Source of the DNA: an uncultured Ruminococcus sp.
Lineage (GTDB): Bacteria > Bacillota > Clostridia > Oscillospirales > Acutalibacteraceae
Length of the DNA stretch: 45,334 nt
Direction of reading: 5' to 3'
NCBI GenBank assembly: GCA_905235295.1
Contig: CAJOLF010000002.1
Location: 1 to 45,334 of the forward strand
Below, one piece after another: positions 7,892-17,384 of this stretch. Under the pieces are notes generated by a model, which ran no database searches, was not told where the DNA came from, and saw nothing but the letters and a program-made list of their open reading frames with translations. A program made the translations under genes and the position numbers. Within the stretch, counting starts at the first letter, position 1. Every line of letters begins with the position of its first letter.

Positions 7892-8998
7892 ATGAACAGA
7901 GAAAAGGTAATTATACGAACAAGCGTTATCGGAATACTCGCGAATGTATTTCTTTCCGGATTCAAGGCGGTTGTCGGCTTTTTTACAAATTCAATCGCCA
8001 TCACCCTTGACGCGGTAAACAACCTGAGCGACGCGCTGTCGTCGGTTATTACAATAATCGGAACAAAGCTCGCGGGCAAAAGACCCGACAAAACCCACCC
8101 GTTCGGTCACGGCAGGGTTGAGTACCTCACCTCAATAACAATCGCCGTGATTGTACTTTACGCCGGTATTCAGGCGCTTGTGGAGTCGATAAAAAAAATA
8201 ATCACCCCACAATCTCCCGACTACACCCCAACCGCGCTGATTATTATTGCCGTGGCGGTAGCGGTCAAGATTGTGCTCGGAATTTATGTGCGCGGCACGG
8301 GAATTAAGGTTAAAAGCGATTCGCTTGTGGCTTCGGGCAAGGACGCCCTGCTTGACGCGGTTATCTCCGCTTCAACCCTTCTCGCCGCGGGAATTTACAT
8401 AATATGGGGAATCAGCCTTGAGGCTTGGCTCGGCGCGATTATCTCGCTGATTATTATAAAAGCCGGTATTGATATTCTCCGTGACGGGATTTCTTCTATT
8501 GTCGGAAAAAGAAGCGACAGCGAGCTTGCCAACGGAATCAAAGAAACAATTTTGCGCTTTGAGGATGTTCGCGGCGTTTACGACCTTATTCTGCACAACT
8601 ACGGTCCCGACTATTTTGTCGGCTCGGTTCACATTGAACTGCCCGACACCTACACAATGACGCAGCTTGACCGTTTGGAGAGGGACATTGCCGACGCCGT
8701 TTATTTGGAACACGGCGTGATTATGGCGGGAATCGGAATTTACTCCGCCTGTACCGAAGGCGGAAAAGCCGACGAGGTTCTGACCGACATAAGAAGAACC
8801 GTGATGAGCCACAGTCACATTTTGCAGCTTCACGGTTTTGCGTTCAACGAAGAGGATAAGGAAATCCGCTTTGACATTGTAATCGACTTTGCTGCAGACG
8901 ACAGAGAAAAGCTTTACAACGAGATTGTGTCTGAGGTACAGAGCAAATATCCCGATTACAAGCTTCGCGTTACGCTTGATTCGGATTTCAGCGATTAA
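7892..8998 (+). CDS. Cation diffusion facilitator (CDF) family efflux transporter
   Basis: The protein has 368 aa. The start at 7892 is preferred over an in-frame TTG at 7874 because AAGGTG sits 5 nt before it. Six membrane segments (about residues 8-195) are followed by a cytoplasmic domain extended beyond the usual CDF length (about 205-368). The HPFGHGRVEYL motif is diagnostic. The transport-site residues read Asn43-x3-Asp47 in the second membrane segment and Asp151-x3-Asp155 in the fifth. This differs from the His/Asp set of zinc exporters and resembles the Mn-type branch, so manganese (or iron) export is my inference. Confidence 0.92.
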   Translation: MNREKVIIRTSVIGILANVFLSGFKAVVGFFTNSIAITLDAVNNLSDALSSVITIIGTKLAGKRPDKTHPFGHGRVEYLTSITIAVIVLYAGIQALVESIKKIITPQSPDYTPTALIIIAVAVAVKIVLGIYVRGTGIKVKSDSLVASGKDALLDAVISASTLLAAGIYIIWGISLEAWLGAIISLIIIKAGIDILRDGISSIVGKRSDSELANGIKETILRFEDVRGVYDLILHNYGPDYFVGSVHIELPDTYTMTQLDRLERDIADAVYLEHGVIMAGIGIYSACTEGGKADEVLTDIRRTVMSHSHILQLHGFAFNEEDKEIRFDIVIDFAADDREKLYNEIVSEVQSKYPDYKLRVTLDSDFSD

Positions 8999-9016
8999 TA
9001 CTATTATAAAATAGTA

Positions 9017-9057
9017 TAAAAAGCCGATGATACGCTTAGTACCATCGGCTTAAATTT
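9017..9057. terminator. Bidirectional terminator between convergent genes
   Basis: AAGCCGATG (9021-9029) pairs with CATCGGCTT (9043-9051). A-rich sequence precedes it and T-rich sequence follows, so it can serve both the CDF gene and the YfhO gene. Confidence 0.85.
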
Positions 9058-11814
9058 TTATTCGATATCTTCGTCGGGAATATCAAGCGAGGGAGGATCG
9101 GGAATTAGCTTCTTTTTGAATACGTAGGTCAAAACGCACGCCGCCGCGAAAATCAGCACGCATACAAGCGACAAACACAATCCCGGCCAAAAGCCCTTGG
9201 GGTAATAGTAAAGGCTGATTGTGTGCGTACCCTGAGTAATCGGGAACGCAAGAACCGCGTTGCCTACGGGAGTAACCTCAACCCTTTCGCCGTCAACCTT
9301 CGCAACCCAGCCTTCCTCGTACGGAACCGAGGTGTAGAAAAGTCCGTCCTTAGCGACGTCGATTTGTCCGTCCATAGAGCTTGCTGTGAGGTTTGTCGTT
9401 TCCATCACGCTTTGGCTGAGCTTTGCGTAGCCCTCTTCAAAAACGTCCTTGTTGAACAGGTCAACGTACACCTTCGCGGTGCCGCTGCTGCCGGCTTTAA
9501 GCTCGGCATAAACCGAAATTTTATCGCCCTTGTTAAAGTAACCGATCGGCGCGACGTACGGACGCGCCATTCCGTATTTCTTGGTCTGCTCCGTATCGTT
9601 CTGCAAAACGGTGACGTCCTCGCCGTCCTTTATGTCGGCGTACATCATATACAGTCCGTCCTCGGGAGCGGTGTAGTTCCACTTAACATGCGGAGTGTAG
9701 GAGGACTGCGAGCAGTTAAAGGAATATGTGCCGTAGTCGGTTTTGTTCACGGTGAATATGCTTGAATCGGAATGTCCCTGTGAAGTCACCTCAAGCCTTG
9801 TGTTGAGTTCCTTGTCTATGCCTGTCGCGTAACGGAAAAACTCGTTTTGCTTTTCAAAGGGATTGAACTTTCCCTCGTCATCGCTCGCCGTCCAGTTAGC
9901 CAGCGATTTATCGGTGACAAAGCCCATGGGCAGGTAGTGTGTGTTTTCGAACAGCTTTTCGTTTTCGTAGGAGCAAACCTCAGCCATATCATAGGTGTTG
10001 CGGATATTTCCGTCGCGCGCAATCAGATATTTGAGGTTCATAAACAGGTTGTCAAACGGCGAACCCTCGGCGTAGGTGTAGCGGTTGCCGCTCTTCCAGC
10101 CCATCATTCCCATATTTTCATAGAATATGGTCATTTTTTCGTTCGCCATGGAGTTGAACATCGACAAACCGTGGTAGTGGTTCAGCGCGCCGTCGTTCAG
10201 CGTCTGGGTGGATGTCATCTCCGCGCGCCAAAGCTCGGGAGTGTTTTCCTCCTGCTCGTTCATATAATTAATCAAATATTCTGTTTTTTCTCCTCCGCGG
10301 GGGTAATCGTAGGTGGTCGTTACGGTTGTTACAAAAACGCCGCAGAACGCGCTAACTCCGCTTTGGGCGATAACCACAATCGTCAGCGCGATCGTCATCG
10401 CGTTTTTGGGAATCAGCCGTTTTGAGTATAGTATCACGACAATGCTTGTAAACGCGATTATGCAGCCAAAGGCGACAAGCGTCGGAGTTACCCAGTCAAG
10501 GCGTTCGGAGGTGAACATCTTTTCAACGCCCGGGTCGTCGATTTCCATTACCAGAACAAACACGCTGAGCAGCGTCGCGATAATCGCTCCGATTACGTTT
10601 GTTGAGCTGATGTATTTGTACGCCTTAAACGCCATAGCAATCATCACAAAGCTGATGAGGAAGCTAAAGCGGTAGGGAATCATATTTGTAAAGTGGAAGC
10701 CGTGCCAAATGTAGTCGAGCTGACGGATGATGCAGCTGAGGAACATAAAGAGAATAAGGCAAAGCGCGACTATCTTTTCTTTTGTTTTTATCTTCGGAGA
10801 GGTGAGGTACAAAAATCCGAAGAATACCGTTACCGCTCCGCAGGCAATATTCGGAATCGCGTCGGCTGCCTTGATTGCCGGGCTTGTAAAGTTCGCGATG
10901 TTGCCCGTTATGCTCTTGAGCGCCTTGAGCACGCCGAGCAGGTCGTTGCTTCCGCCGATGTTAATTGCAAAGGTCGACGGAAATGTGCTCGCCGAAGCGT
11001 GGGTGTTTTGCAGAGCGAAAAACGCGGGAAGCAAAAAGAACAGCGTAATTCCTATCGCCAGCAGCGAAAATAATCCTGTTTTAATCAGGTTTGTTAAAAA
11101 GTTTTTGAAGCCGTGCCAGTAAACAATGCTGTAACAAACAAAAATCAAAAGCACAAAAATACATACGAAAAATCCGATGTAGTAATTTGACAGCATACAG
11201 AGCGCGAGAGAAATCGTAAACAGCCTGAATTTATTTTCGGTCAGAAGCTTTACGATACCCAGCGCGACGAGCGGAAAAATGCACACGGTGTCAAGCCAGA
11301 TTGTGTTCCAGTAATAGCCCATAAAGAACGCGCAGAACGAAAAGCAGCAGCCGAACATCACGAGCGACAAATCGTTTTTCTTATACACGCTCCTCAAAAA
11401 CAGAGCCGTAAACGAACCCGCAAGTCCTATCTTTATGCAGACAGAGAACATCAAAAATTCTCTGAGCCATTCGGCGGGAATAAACACCGACAAAAAGTTC
11501 AGGGGGCTTGCAAGGTAATAGGACATCAGCGAAAAGTAATTTACGCCTCCGCCGACAGACCACGTCCAAAACAGCGACTCTCCGTTTTGGAGCTTGTACT
11601 GCAAATCCGCCAAAAACGGAAAATACTGGTGCCAGTTATCGGTTACAAGAATCTGCTTGTCGCCGAACGGCGAAACTTTCATTATGGCATAAGCCGTAAC
11701 CATCAGTACAAACGGAACCAAAAACGCCAGCCAGACGTAGATATTGCGCGAAGCGAAAGCCCGGAACTTTTTGCCGAACGCGCTTTGCGTTTTAGTTTTT
11801 GTTGCGTCGGACAT
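9058..11814 (-). CDS. YfhO-family large membrane protein
   Basis: The protein has 918 aa from the ATG at 11814 (GGAGGT 8 nt upstream; a TTG directly before it is an unlikely start). About 12-14 membrane helices fill the first ~500 residues, starting with a GT-C-like pattern (LVTDNWHQYFPFLADLQYKL between helices 1 and 2). A large extracellular part follows (about 505-870; contains GWVAKVDGERVEV and AFPITQGTHTISLYYYPKGF), then a final helix and a short acidic tail. Family members are linked to glycosylation of lipoteichoic acid or other wall polymers in Bacillus and Listeria. The neighbouring divergent GT2-GtrA genes fit a shared envelope-glycosylation role. The substrate cannot be told. Confidence 0.88.
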   Translation of the reverse strand: MSDATKTKTQSAFGKKFRAFASRNIYVWLAFLVPFVLMVTAYAIMKVSPFGDKQILVTDNWHQYFPFLADLQYKLQNGESLFWTWSVGGGVNYFSLMSYYLASPLNFLSVFIPAEWLREFLMFSVCIKIGLAGSFTALFLRSVYKKNDLSLVMFGCCFSFCAFFMGYYWNTIWLDTVCIFPLVALGIVKLLTENKFRLFTISLALCMLSNYYIGFFVCIFVLLIFVCYSIVYWHGFKNFLTNLIKTGLFSLLAIGITLFFLLPAFFALQNTHASASTFPSTFAINIGGSNDLLGVLKALKSITGNIANFTSPAIKAADAIPNIACGAVTVFFGFLYLTSPKIKTKEKIVALCLILFMFLSCIIRQLDYIWHGFHFTNMIPYRFSFLISFVMIAMAFKAYKYISSTNVIGAIIATLLSVFVLVMEIDDPGVEKMFTSERLDWVTPTLVAFGCIIAFTSIVVILYSKRLIPKNAMTIALTIVVIAQSGVSAFCGVFVTTVTTTYDYPRGGEKTEYLINYMNEQEENTPELWRAEMTSTQTLNDGALNHYHGLSMFNSMANEKMTIFYENMGMMGWKSGNRYTYAEGSPFDNLFMNLKYLIARDGNIRNTYDMAEVCSYENEKLFENTHYLPMGFVTDKSLANWTASDDEGKFNPFEKQNEFFRYATGIDKELNTRLEVTSQGHSDSSIFTVNKTDYGTYSFNCSQSSYTPHVKWNYTAPEDGLYMMYADIKDGEDVTVLQNDTEQTKKYGMARPYVAPIGYFNKGDKISVYAELKAGSSGTAKVYVDLFNKDVFEEGYAKLSQSVMETTNLTASSMDGQIDVAKDGLFYTSVPYEEGWVAKVDGERVEVTPVGNAVLAFPITQGTHTISLYYYPKGFWPGLCLSLVCVLIFAAACVLTYVFKKKLIPDPPSLDIPDEDIE

Positions 11815-11938
11815 CAAAATTTACCTCCGATATTTAATAAATATTCTGACAAAACTGTCTTATCTTTTTTATTTTACCACGTTTTTTTGTTTTGGTAAAT
11901 ATAATTTTAGAAAAGTTTATAAAATAATTTAAAACAAA

Positions 11939-11967
11939 TGGACTTTTAGGCATAACTTTGTTATAAT
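11939..11967 (+). promoter_or_regulatory. Likely promoter of the GT2-GtrA operon
   Basis: TGGACT (11939-11944), 17 nt, and a perfect TATAAT (11962-11967). A second TTGACA at 11978 has no good -10 at the right distance. The leader to 12056 is about 80 nt and holds TACTAAT and ATTAGTA, which are partly complementary. Confidence 0.5.
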
Positions 11968-12055
11968 GAAAGAAAGTTTGACATTTATACTAATATCTTA
12001 TTAAAGCGTTTTATCCGAAATTAGTATTAATCATCCGACCAAGGAGAATAAAATT

Positions 12056-13024
12056 ATGAAAACCGTAGATTTGGTTGTACCCTGCTACAACGAGGAAGAG
12101 GGACTCGAGCACTTTGTGCTTGAAACCAACAAGGTTATTGACACGCTTCCCGACTACAGCTTCAGGTACATTCTTGTAAACGACGGCAGCCGCGACAAAA
12201 CCTATTTGGTAATAAAGGCGCTCGCCAAGCGTTTTTCAAATATAAAATATATTTCTTTCTCCCGCAACTTCGGCAAGGAAGCGGCAATGTACGCGGGACT
12301 TCAGCACACAACAGCCGACTATGTTGTCGTTATGGACGCGGATTTGCAGCATCCGCCCGCGGTTTTTCCGCAAATGCTGGAGGCTATGGAGCAGGGCTAT
12401 GACTGCTGCGCCACAAAGCGGGATGAGCGTGAGGGCGAAGGCTTTTTCAGGGGCTTTTTCTCCAAGCTTTTCTTCAAGCTTTCCAACAAGCTGACCGACG
12501 TAAAAAACCCCTACGGCGCTATGGATTACCGAATGATGACGCGCCAGATGGTAAACTCGATTCTTGAGCTCAGCGAGGTTCAGCGTTTTTCAAAGGGTAT
12601 TTTCTCGTGGGTAGGCTTTAATACCAAGTGGATTTCCTTTAAGACGGTTGACAGACAGCTCGGGACTACGACGTGGAAATTTTCTTCGCTCTTTAAGTAC
12701 GCGATTGACGGAATCACCTGCTTTTCGGTTGCTCCGCTCAGATTTACCGCAGTTATGGGAGCGATAATCTTCATAATCTCGCTGATATACATTATCATAA
12801 CGCTTATTCAGACGCTGTTCTTCGGAATCACCACCCCGGGATATGTCACAACCCTGTGCGCGGTGCTGTTCCTCGGCGGAATTACGGAAATGTCAATCGG
12901 TATCCTCGGCGAGTATATCGGCAGAATTTATATGGAAACAAAGGACAGACCGATTTATATTACCAAGTTCTCTAACTTTGAGGACGAGAATAACGAGGAG
13001 GCTGACGAAGAAATATATGAGTAA
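12056..13024 (+). CDS. Family 2 glycosyltransferase (polyprenyl-phosphate sugar synthase, GtrB type)
   Basis: The protein has 322 aa. It has a GT-A fold domain (about 1-225) with PCYNEEEGLEHF, VNDGSRDKTY and the metal-binding DAD in VVMDADLQHPPA, plus QRFSKGIFSWVGF near 180-193. Two C-terminal membrane helices follow (about 223-258 and 262-290). This layout matches DPM1/GtrB-like enzymes that load a sugar from a nucleotide donor onto undecaprenyl phosphate. AAGGAG precedes the ATG. It overlaps the GtrA gene by 8 nt, so the two are coupled. Sugar specificity is unknown. Confidence 0.93.
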   Translation: MKTVDLVVPCYNEEEGLEHFVLETNKVIDTLPDYSFRYILVNDGSRDKTYLVIKALAKRFSNIKYISFSRNFGKEAAMYAGLQHTTADYVVVMDADLQHPPAVFPQMLEAMEQGYDCCATKRDEREGEGFFRGFFSKLFFKLSNKLTDVKNPYGAMDYRMMTRQMVNSILELSEVQRFSKGIFSWVGFNTKWISFKTVDRQLGTTTWKFSSLFKYAIDGITCFSVAPLRFTAVMGAIIFIISLIYIIITLIQTLFFGITTPGYVTTLCAVLFLGGITEMSIGILGEYIGRIYMETKDRPIYITKFSNFEDENNEEADEEIYE

Positions 13025-13538
13025 CAAGGAAAGCGGCAAGGTCGCAGGATTTATCAAAAACTTTTTTGACATCAAGTTTTGGAAGTTTATTTTGGTCGGC
13101 ATAATCAACACCATTATCGGTATGGGGCTGCAGTTTGTTTTTTACAACGTTTTCGGCTGGGACAAGTTCGCGTGGGGCACAATCCTCGCGACGTTCCTCG
13201 GCAACTTTATCGGCAGCGTTGTAAGCTACTTCCTCAACAAGTACTTTACATTTAAGAACACTGAAAAGGGCTGGAAGCCCGTGCTGCGCTTCGCGCTTAA
13301 CATCGCGGTTTGCTACGTAATCGCCTATGTTGTTGTGTCGCCGATTGTCAACCTTATATGCACCTCAAACCACCTGAGCGTTTTCGGCTGGAGCGAGGAA
13401 AAATCCGCCGGCAACATCTCAATGGCGGTCGGCGCGTGCGCGTTTGTCGCGTGCAACTACATCGGTCAGCGCTTTTTCGCTTTCAGAGAGAAGAAAACAA
13501 ACACTGCCGAAAATACAGAAAACGATATAACCGAATAA
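13017..13538 (+). CDS. GtrA-family membrane protein (putative flippase partner)
   Basis: The protein has 173 aa, with the start at MSNKESGK (13017) inside the end of the glycosyltransferase gene; GAGGAGG lies 16 nt upstream. Four membrane helices include the family pattern KFILVGIINTIIGMGLQF near the N-terminus and NYIGQRFFAFRE at the C-terminus. GtrA proteins are thought to move polyprenyl-linked sugars across the membrane for use outside, which matches its GtrB-like partner. The C-terminal tail is short and charged. A terminator follows directly. Confidence 0.92.
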   Translation: MSNKESGKVAGFIKNFFDIKFWKFILVGIINTIIGMGLQFVFYNVFGWDKFAWGTILATFLGNFIGSVVSYFLNKYFTFKNTEKGWKPVLRFALNIAVCYVIAYVVVSPIVNLICTSNHLSVFGWSEEKSAGNISMAVGACAFVACNYIGQRFFAFREKKTNTAENTENDITE

Positions 13539-13540
13539 CA

Positions 13541-13577
13541 AAAACCGCGGAGCTTCATCAACTCTGCGGTTTTACTT
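13541..13577. terminator. Bidirectional terminator
   Basis: AAAACCGCGGAG pairs with CTCTGCGGTTTT (one G-T pair) around a 9-nt loop. It lies between the convergent GtrA and zinc-ribbon genes, with T-runs on either strand. Confidence 0.85.
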
Positions 13578-13587
13578 TTCTATACAG

Positions 13588-13622
13588 ACGCCTCAGTCTG
13601 CCGGTAATGGCGGTCGAGGCGT
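13588..13622. repeat. Second hairpin between convergent genes
   Basis: ACGCCTC (13588-13594) pairs with GAGGCGT (13616-13622), with a smaller inner inverted repeat. It is followed by TTTTGTG on the plus strand and could be a backup terminator. Confidence 0.45.
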
Positions 13623-13647
13623 TTTGTGTACATTTTGCGATTTTTGT

Positions 13648-14103
13648 TTATCTGTAATACCTGATATTATTAAAAACGCCGTTAATATTTACTCCTAAAG
13701 CTGTCATTACAATAGCCGCGATAACAGCTATAATAATGCCAATCAGCACCAGCAAAAGCTGAGCACGCGCCCAGGTTTTCAGCGAGCGCTTGTTTGTTCC
13801 GCCGAACGCCCACACAAACAGCATTACGACATTCACTATCGGTATGCACATAAGCAACCATCTGCCTATCCAACCCATGGTTGAAACGTGCTCGTCGCTG
13901 TTATAACCCGTATCGCTTACATAAACCGTGTTTTGCGGCTGCTGATATCCGCCGTACTGCTGTGCGTTATACTGACGGCTGCCGCCCCGAGAAGGATTCG
14001 GTGAATAATTGGCGTTGTACCTAACCTGTGGATTTCTTGTTCCGCACGAAGGACAGTAGTCCTTGTAGTCAGGATATTCATCTCCGCAATTTCTGCAAAT
14101 CAT
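13648..14103 (-). CDS. Zinc-ribbon membrane protein, function unknown
   Basis: The protein has 151 aa. An N-terminal zinc ribbon uses two CxxC pairs (CRNCGDEY and CPSCGTRN). A low-complexity Asn/Gly/Gln/Tyr linker (about 28-72) leads to two C-terminal membrane helices (about 78-102 and 112-138). AAGGAG is correctly placed before the ATG. It is the last gene of the parA-parB-serS direction, 12 nt after serS. Two other zinc-ribbon membrane proteins lie near remB-gyrB. The ribbon probably faces the cytoplasm. No specific function can be named. Confidence 0.8.
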   Translation of the reverse strand: MICRNCGDEYPDYKDYCPSCGTRNPQVRYNANYSPNPSRGGSRQYNAQQYGGYQQPQNTVYVSDTGYNSDEHVSTMGWIGRWLLMCIPIVNVVMLFVWAFGGTNKRSLKTWARAQLLLVLIGIIIAVIAAIVMTALGVNINGVFNNIRYYR

Positions 14104-14115
14104 AAGCTTTTCTCC

Positions 14116-15396
14116 TTATTTGATAATCTCCTTACCGCCCATATAAGGTCTGAGGGCAACGGGAATATTTATTGAGCCGTCGGCGTTAAGGTTGTTCTCG
14201 AGGAACGCGATTAACATTCTCGGCGGTGCGACTACGGTGTTGTTAAGGGTGTGCGCAAAATATTTCTTTCCGCCCTCGCCCGAAACTCTGATTTTCAGCC
14301 TGCGAGCCTGGGCGTCGCCGAGGTTCGAGCACGAGCCGACCTCAAAATACTTCTTCTGACGCGGAGACCACGCCTCTACGTCAAGCGAGCGAACCTTCAA
14401 ATCCGCGAGGTCGCCCGAGCAGCATTCAAGCGTGCGGACGGGAATATCGAGCGAGCGGAACAAATCGACTGTGTTCTGCCAAAGCTTGTCAAACCACATT
14501 TTGCTGTCCTCGGGCTTGCAGACGACAATCATCTCCTGCTTTTCAAACTGGTGAATACGGTAAACTCCGCGCTCCTCGATTCCGTGAGCGCCTTTTTCTT
14601 TTCTGAAACAGGGCGAATAGCTTGTGAGCGTGTAGGGCAGGTTTTCTTCCTTGTTGATTGTGTCAATAAATTTGCCAATCATCGAGTGTTCGCTGGTGCC
14701 GATCAGGTACAGGTCCTCTCCCTCGATTTTGTACATCATCGAATCCATCTCGGCAAAGCTCATAACGCCGGTTACAACGTTGCTGCGAATCATAAACGGA
14801 GGAACGCAGTAGGTGAAGCCGCGGTCAATCATAAAGTCACGCGCGTAAGAAATCACCGCGCTGTGGAGCCTTGCGATGTCGCCCATAAGGTAATAGAATC
14901 CGTTGCCCGCAACTTTTCTGGCAGAATCAAGGTCAATGCCGTTAAGCTTTTCCATAATCTCTGTATGGTAGGGAATCTCAAAATCGGGCACAACGGGCTC
15001 GCCGAAGCGCTCAATCTCAACATTCTGGGTGTCGTCTTTGCCAATCGGCACAGCCGGGTCGATAATCTGGGGAATCTGCATCATAATCTCGGTAACCTTC
15101 GCGCTGTACTCAGCCTCCTGAGCCTCAAGCTCCTCAAGCTGCTTTGCCTGCTTGGTGACCTCCTCCTTGAGCGCCATTCCCTCTTCGCGTTTGCCCTGCG
15201 CCATCAGCGCTCCGATTTGCTTTGAAATTTTATTTCGGTTTGAGCGCAATTCATCCGCCTGCTGCTTTGCTGCGCGGCTTTTCGCGTCAAGCTCGATTAC
15301 CTCGTCAACAAGCTCAAGCTTGTTGTCCTGGAACTTCTTTTTTATATTTTCCTTTACCGCGTCGGGGTTTTCTCTTAAAAATTTAATGTCAATCAT
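14116..15396 (-). CDS. serS: Seryl-tRNA synthetase
   Basis: The protein has 426 aa, the usual length. It charges tRNA-Ser and also supplies Ser-tRNA-Sec where selenocysteine is used. The N-terminal ~110 residues form the long antiparallel coiled-coil arm that grips the tRNA's extra arm. The class II core follows with motif 2 (FRKEKGAHGIEERGVYRIHQ) and motif 3 (NNTVVAPPRMLIAFLENN), and the serine-site EVGSCSNLGDAQARR. The ATG has AAAGGAG upstream. There is no room for a T-box leader: parB ends 12 nt before, so serS appears to be expressed from the parAB transcript. Confidence 0.98.
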   Translation of the reverse strand: MIDIKFLRENPDAVKENIKKKFQDNKLELVDEVIELDAKSRAAKQQADELRSNRNKISKQIGALMAQGKREEGMALKEEVTKQAKQLEELEAQEAEYSAKVTEIMMQIPQIIDPAVPIGKDDTQNVEIERFGEPVVPDFEIPYHTEIMEKLNGIDLDSARKVAGNGFYYLMGDIARLHSAVISYARDFMIDRGFTYCVPPFMIRSNVVTGVMSFAEMDSMMYKIEGEDLYLIGTSEHSMIGKFIDTINKEENLPYTLTSYSPCFRKEKGAHGIEERGVYRIHQFEKQEMIVVCKPEDSKMWFDKLWQNTVDLFRSLDIPVRTLECCSGDLADLKVRSLDVEAWSPRQKKYFEVGSCSNLGDAQARRLKIRVSGEGGKKYFAHTLNNTVVAPPRMLIAFLENNLNADGSINIPVALRPYMGGKEIIK

Positions 15397-15408
15397 TTTC
15401 CTTCTCCT

Positions 15409-16257
15409 TTATTTCAACTTGTTTGAAAGCTCGGTCAGTTCCTCGTCAGAGTAAAACTCAATTTGGAGGACTCCGCCCTGCTTGCCCTTATTTTTTGTTA
15501 CGCTTATTTTTCTGCCGAGGCTCTCGCTGAGCGCAAGCTCAACCATACTGTAAAACGACGGCTTCGGCTGAGGTTTTTCTTTTGTCGGCGGCTTTGAGGA
15601 TTTTTTACACAGCTTTTCAGTCTGCCTTACCGACAAATCCTTTGAAACTATCAGCTCGGCAAGCTCCGTCATTTCCTCTTCGCTTTCGAGTGTAAGCAAG
15701 GCTCTTGCGTGCCCCGCGGAGATTTTGCCCTCCCTGAGATACTCCGTTACGCTTTCGGGCAGCTTGAGAAGCCGCAACGCGTTGGCAACCGCCGGACGGG
15801 ATTTCCCGACCGAGCGCGCCACCTCATCCTGGGTGAGCCCGTGTTCGGTTATGAGCGTGTTGTAGCCCTGAGCCTCCTCAAGCGCGCTGAGATCCTCGCG
15901 CTGCAAATTTTCAATCAGCGCAAGCTCCATTGTGCTCGTTTCGTCAAGCTCGCGGATAATTACGGGAACCTCCGTTAATCCCGCCATACGGCAGGCGCGG
16001 TATCTTCTCTCTCCCGCTACAATCTCATACCCGCCGAGCGGCAGAGGACGAACAAGAAGCGGCTGCAAAAGTCCGTGCTGAGAAATGCTTTCCGCAAGCT
16101 CGGAAAGCGCCTTTTCGTCAAAATCCTTTCTGGGCTGCGAACGGTTAGGCTCTATCTCGGAAATATTGAGAGTAACGCTCCCGCTTTTGTCCTCGTTATC
16201 GTTTTCTATAAAAATGGCGTTAAGACCCTTTCCGAGTCCGCCGAGTTTTTTTGCCAT
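15409..16257 (-). CDS. parB: Chromosome-partitioning protein ParB (Spo0J)
   Basis: The protein has 282 aa. It begins with the typical [16 protein letters not shown]. The CTP-binding ParB/Srx domain has AGERRYRAC and ENLQREDLS. The helix-turn-helix reads [20 protein letters not shown], with the Arg and Ala typical of parS-specific ParB. A C-terminal dimerisation domain ends the protein. It loads at parS and spreads as a CTP-dependent clamp, organising the origin with SMC. Its ATG overlaps the parA stop codon (TGATG). Confidence 0.96.
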   Translation of the reverse strand: MAKKLGGLGKGLNAIFIENDNEDKSGSVTLNISEIEPNRSQPRKDFDEKALSELAESISQHGLLQPLLVRPLPLGGYEIVAGERRYRACRMAGLTEVPVIIRELDETSTMELALIENLQREDLSALEEAQGYNTLITEHGLTQDEVARSVGKSRPAVANALRLLKLPESVTEYLREGKISAGHARALLTLESEEEMTELAELIVSKDLSVRQTEKLCKKSSKPPTKEKPQPKPSFYSMVELALSESLGRKISVTKNKGKQGGVLQIEFYSDEELTELSNKLK

Positions 16258-17033
16258 CAGCGTTTCTCCTTTGCAATAACTTCTTTCGCGAGCTCGGTGT
16301 AGGCGATGCTGCCCTTGCAGTTTTTGTCGTAATAAATCACGGGCATTCCAAAGCTCGGAGCCTCCGAAAGGCGGACGCCCCTGGAGATTACCGTGCCGAA
16401 CACCTTGCCCGGGAAGAATTTTTTGACCTCTTCCACCACCTGCTGAGTTAGGTTCAGCCTGCCGTCGTACATTGTGAGCAGCACGCCTTCAAGCTCGATT
16501 GAGCTGTTGTACTGCCTTTTTATGCGGCGAACGGTGCTCATAAGCTGCGACAAGCCCTCAAGCGCGTAGTATTCGCACTGAATCGGAACAATGAATGAAT
16601 CCGCAAGCGTAAGCGCGTTAGCAGTAATCAGCCCCAGCGACGGCGGACAGTCGATAATTATGTAGTCATAGTACTGCTTTATCGGCAGAATTGAGTTTTT
16701 CAGCAAGGATTCGCGGCGCTGCTTTTCCGCAATTTCAAGCTCTGCCGCGGCGAGATCGATGCTCGACGGCAAAATATGAAGATTTTGGTATGGAGTGGTC
16801 AGAACGCACTCCTCCGCCTTTGCGCCGTCAACAAGGATGTTGTAGGTGCTGAGCTTTACCTTGCTTTTGTCAATCGCCACTCCGCTTGTGGCGTTGCCCT
16901 GGGGGTCGGCGTCAACAAGCAGAACCTTTTTGCCGAGCGCGCCGAGACAGGCGGAAAGATTAACGGCGGTAGTAGTTTTTCCCACTCCGCCCTTTTGGTT
17001 TGATATTGCGATAATTTTAGCCACAGATTTCAA
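16257..17033 (-). CDS. parA: Chromosome-partitioning ATPase ParA (Soj)
   Basis: The protein has 258 aa. It has the deviant Walker A motif KGGVGKTTT near residues 14-22, the switch motif [11 protein letters not shown], and Walker [14 protein letters not shown]-bound ParA dimers bind DNA; ParB stimulates hydrolysis. In Bacillus the homologue also regulates DnaA. It is the first gene of a parA-parB-serS-zinc-ribbon series. A parS site lies about 150 nt upstream, so ParB spreading could influence its promoter. Confidence 0.97.
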   Translation of the reverse strand: MKSVAKIIAISNQKGGVGKTTTAVNLSACLGALGKKVLLVDADPQGNATSGVAIDKSKVKLSTYNILVDGAKAEECVLTTPYQNLHILPSSIDLAAAELEIAEKQRRESLLKNSILPIKQYYDYIIIDCPPSLGLITANALTLADSFIVPIQCEYYALEGLSQLMSTVRRIKRQYNSSIELEGVLLTMYDGRLNLTQQVVEEVKKFFPGKVFGTVISRGVRLSEAPSFGMPVIYYDKNCKGSIAYTELAKEVIAKEKR

Positions 17034-17123
17034 ATCCTTATTTTTATTGTTTTATTTATACTATTTTCAATTAAAATGCTTTAACACAACAAAAGTTAAA
17101 GGATTTTATTTGATAATAGTATT

Positions 17124-17152
17124 AGTATATCATATTCGGAAAGAATTTTGAA
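17124..17152 (-). promoter_or_regulatory. Possible parA promoter
   Basis: On the minus strand TTCAAA (17152-17147), 17 nt, TATACT (17129-17124), with TG one base before the -10 (extended type). It lies between parS and parA. Confidence 0.5.
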
Positions 17153-17180
17153 GAGGATTTTAAAAATTTTATTATTTTTG

Positions 17181-17196
17181 TGTTTCACGTGAAACA
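17181..17196. promoter_or_regulatory. parS: parS site 1
   Basis: TGTTTCACGTGAAACA is a perfect 16-bp match to the bacterial parS palindrome (TGTTNCACGTGAAACA). It lies in the noc-parA spacer. Confidence 0.97.
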
Positions 17197-17227
17197 TTAT
17201 GACGAAATCGCGACGAAAATTAACCCC

Positions 17228-17264
17228 AAAACGCAAAAAGACGTACACTTTTGTGTACGCCTTT
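17228..17264. terminator. Hairpin terminator between noc and parA
   Basis: GACGTACAC and GTGTACGCC form a stem flanked by AAAA and TTTT, so it can act in either direction. It would separate noc from parA on the minus strand. The rest of the spacer (17265-17384) has two short inverted repeats, TTGGAC/GTCCAA and TTTGCTC/GAGCAAA, and no gene. Confidence 0.7.
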
Positions 17265-17384
17265 TCGCAAGGGGTTAGATAAGGAAATGGGTATGAGTGG
17301 ATTGGACTTAAACGTCCAAGTGGAAAGTAAGTTATTTTTAGTAACATTTTGCTCTGACAACGGATTCGGAGCAAACAATATTAC

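Noticed and set aside
14251-15225. A 324-codon plus-strand frame opposite serS
   Set aside because: It is antisense to a clear full-length serS and arises from its codon bias. The same holds for other long antisense frames, such as 34156-35301 within gyrA.
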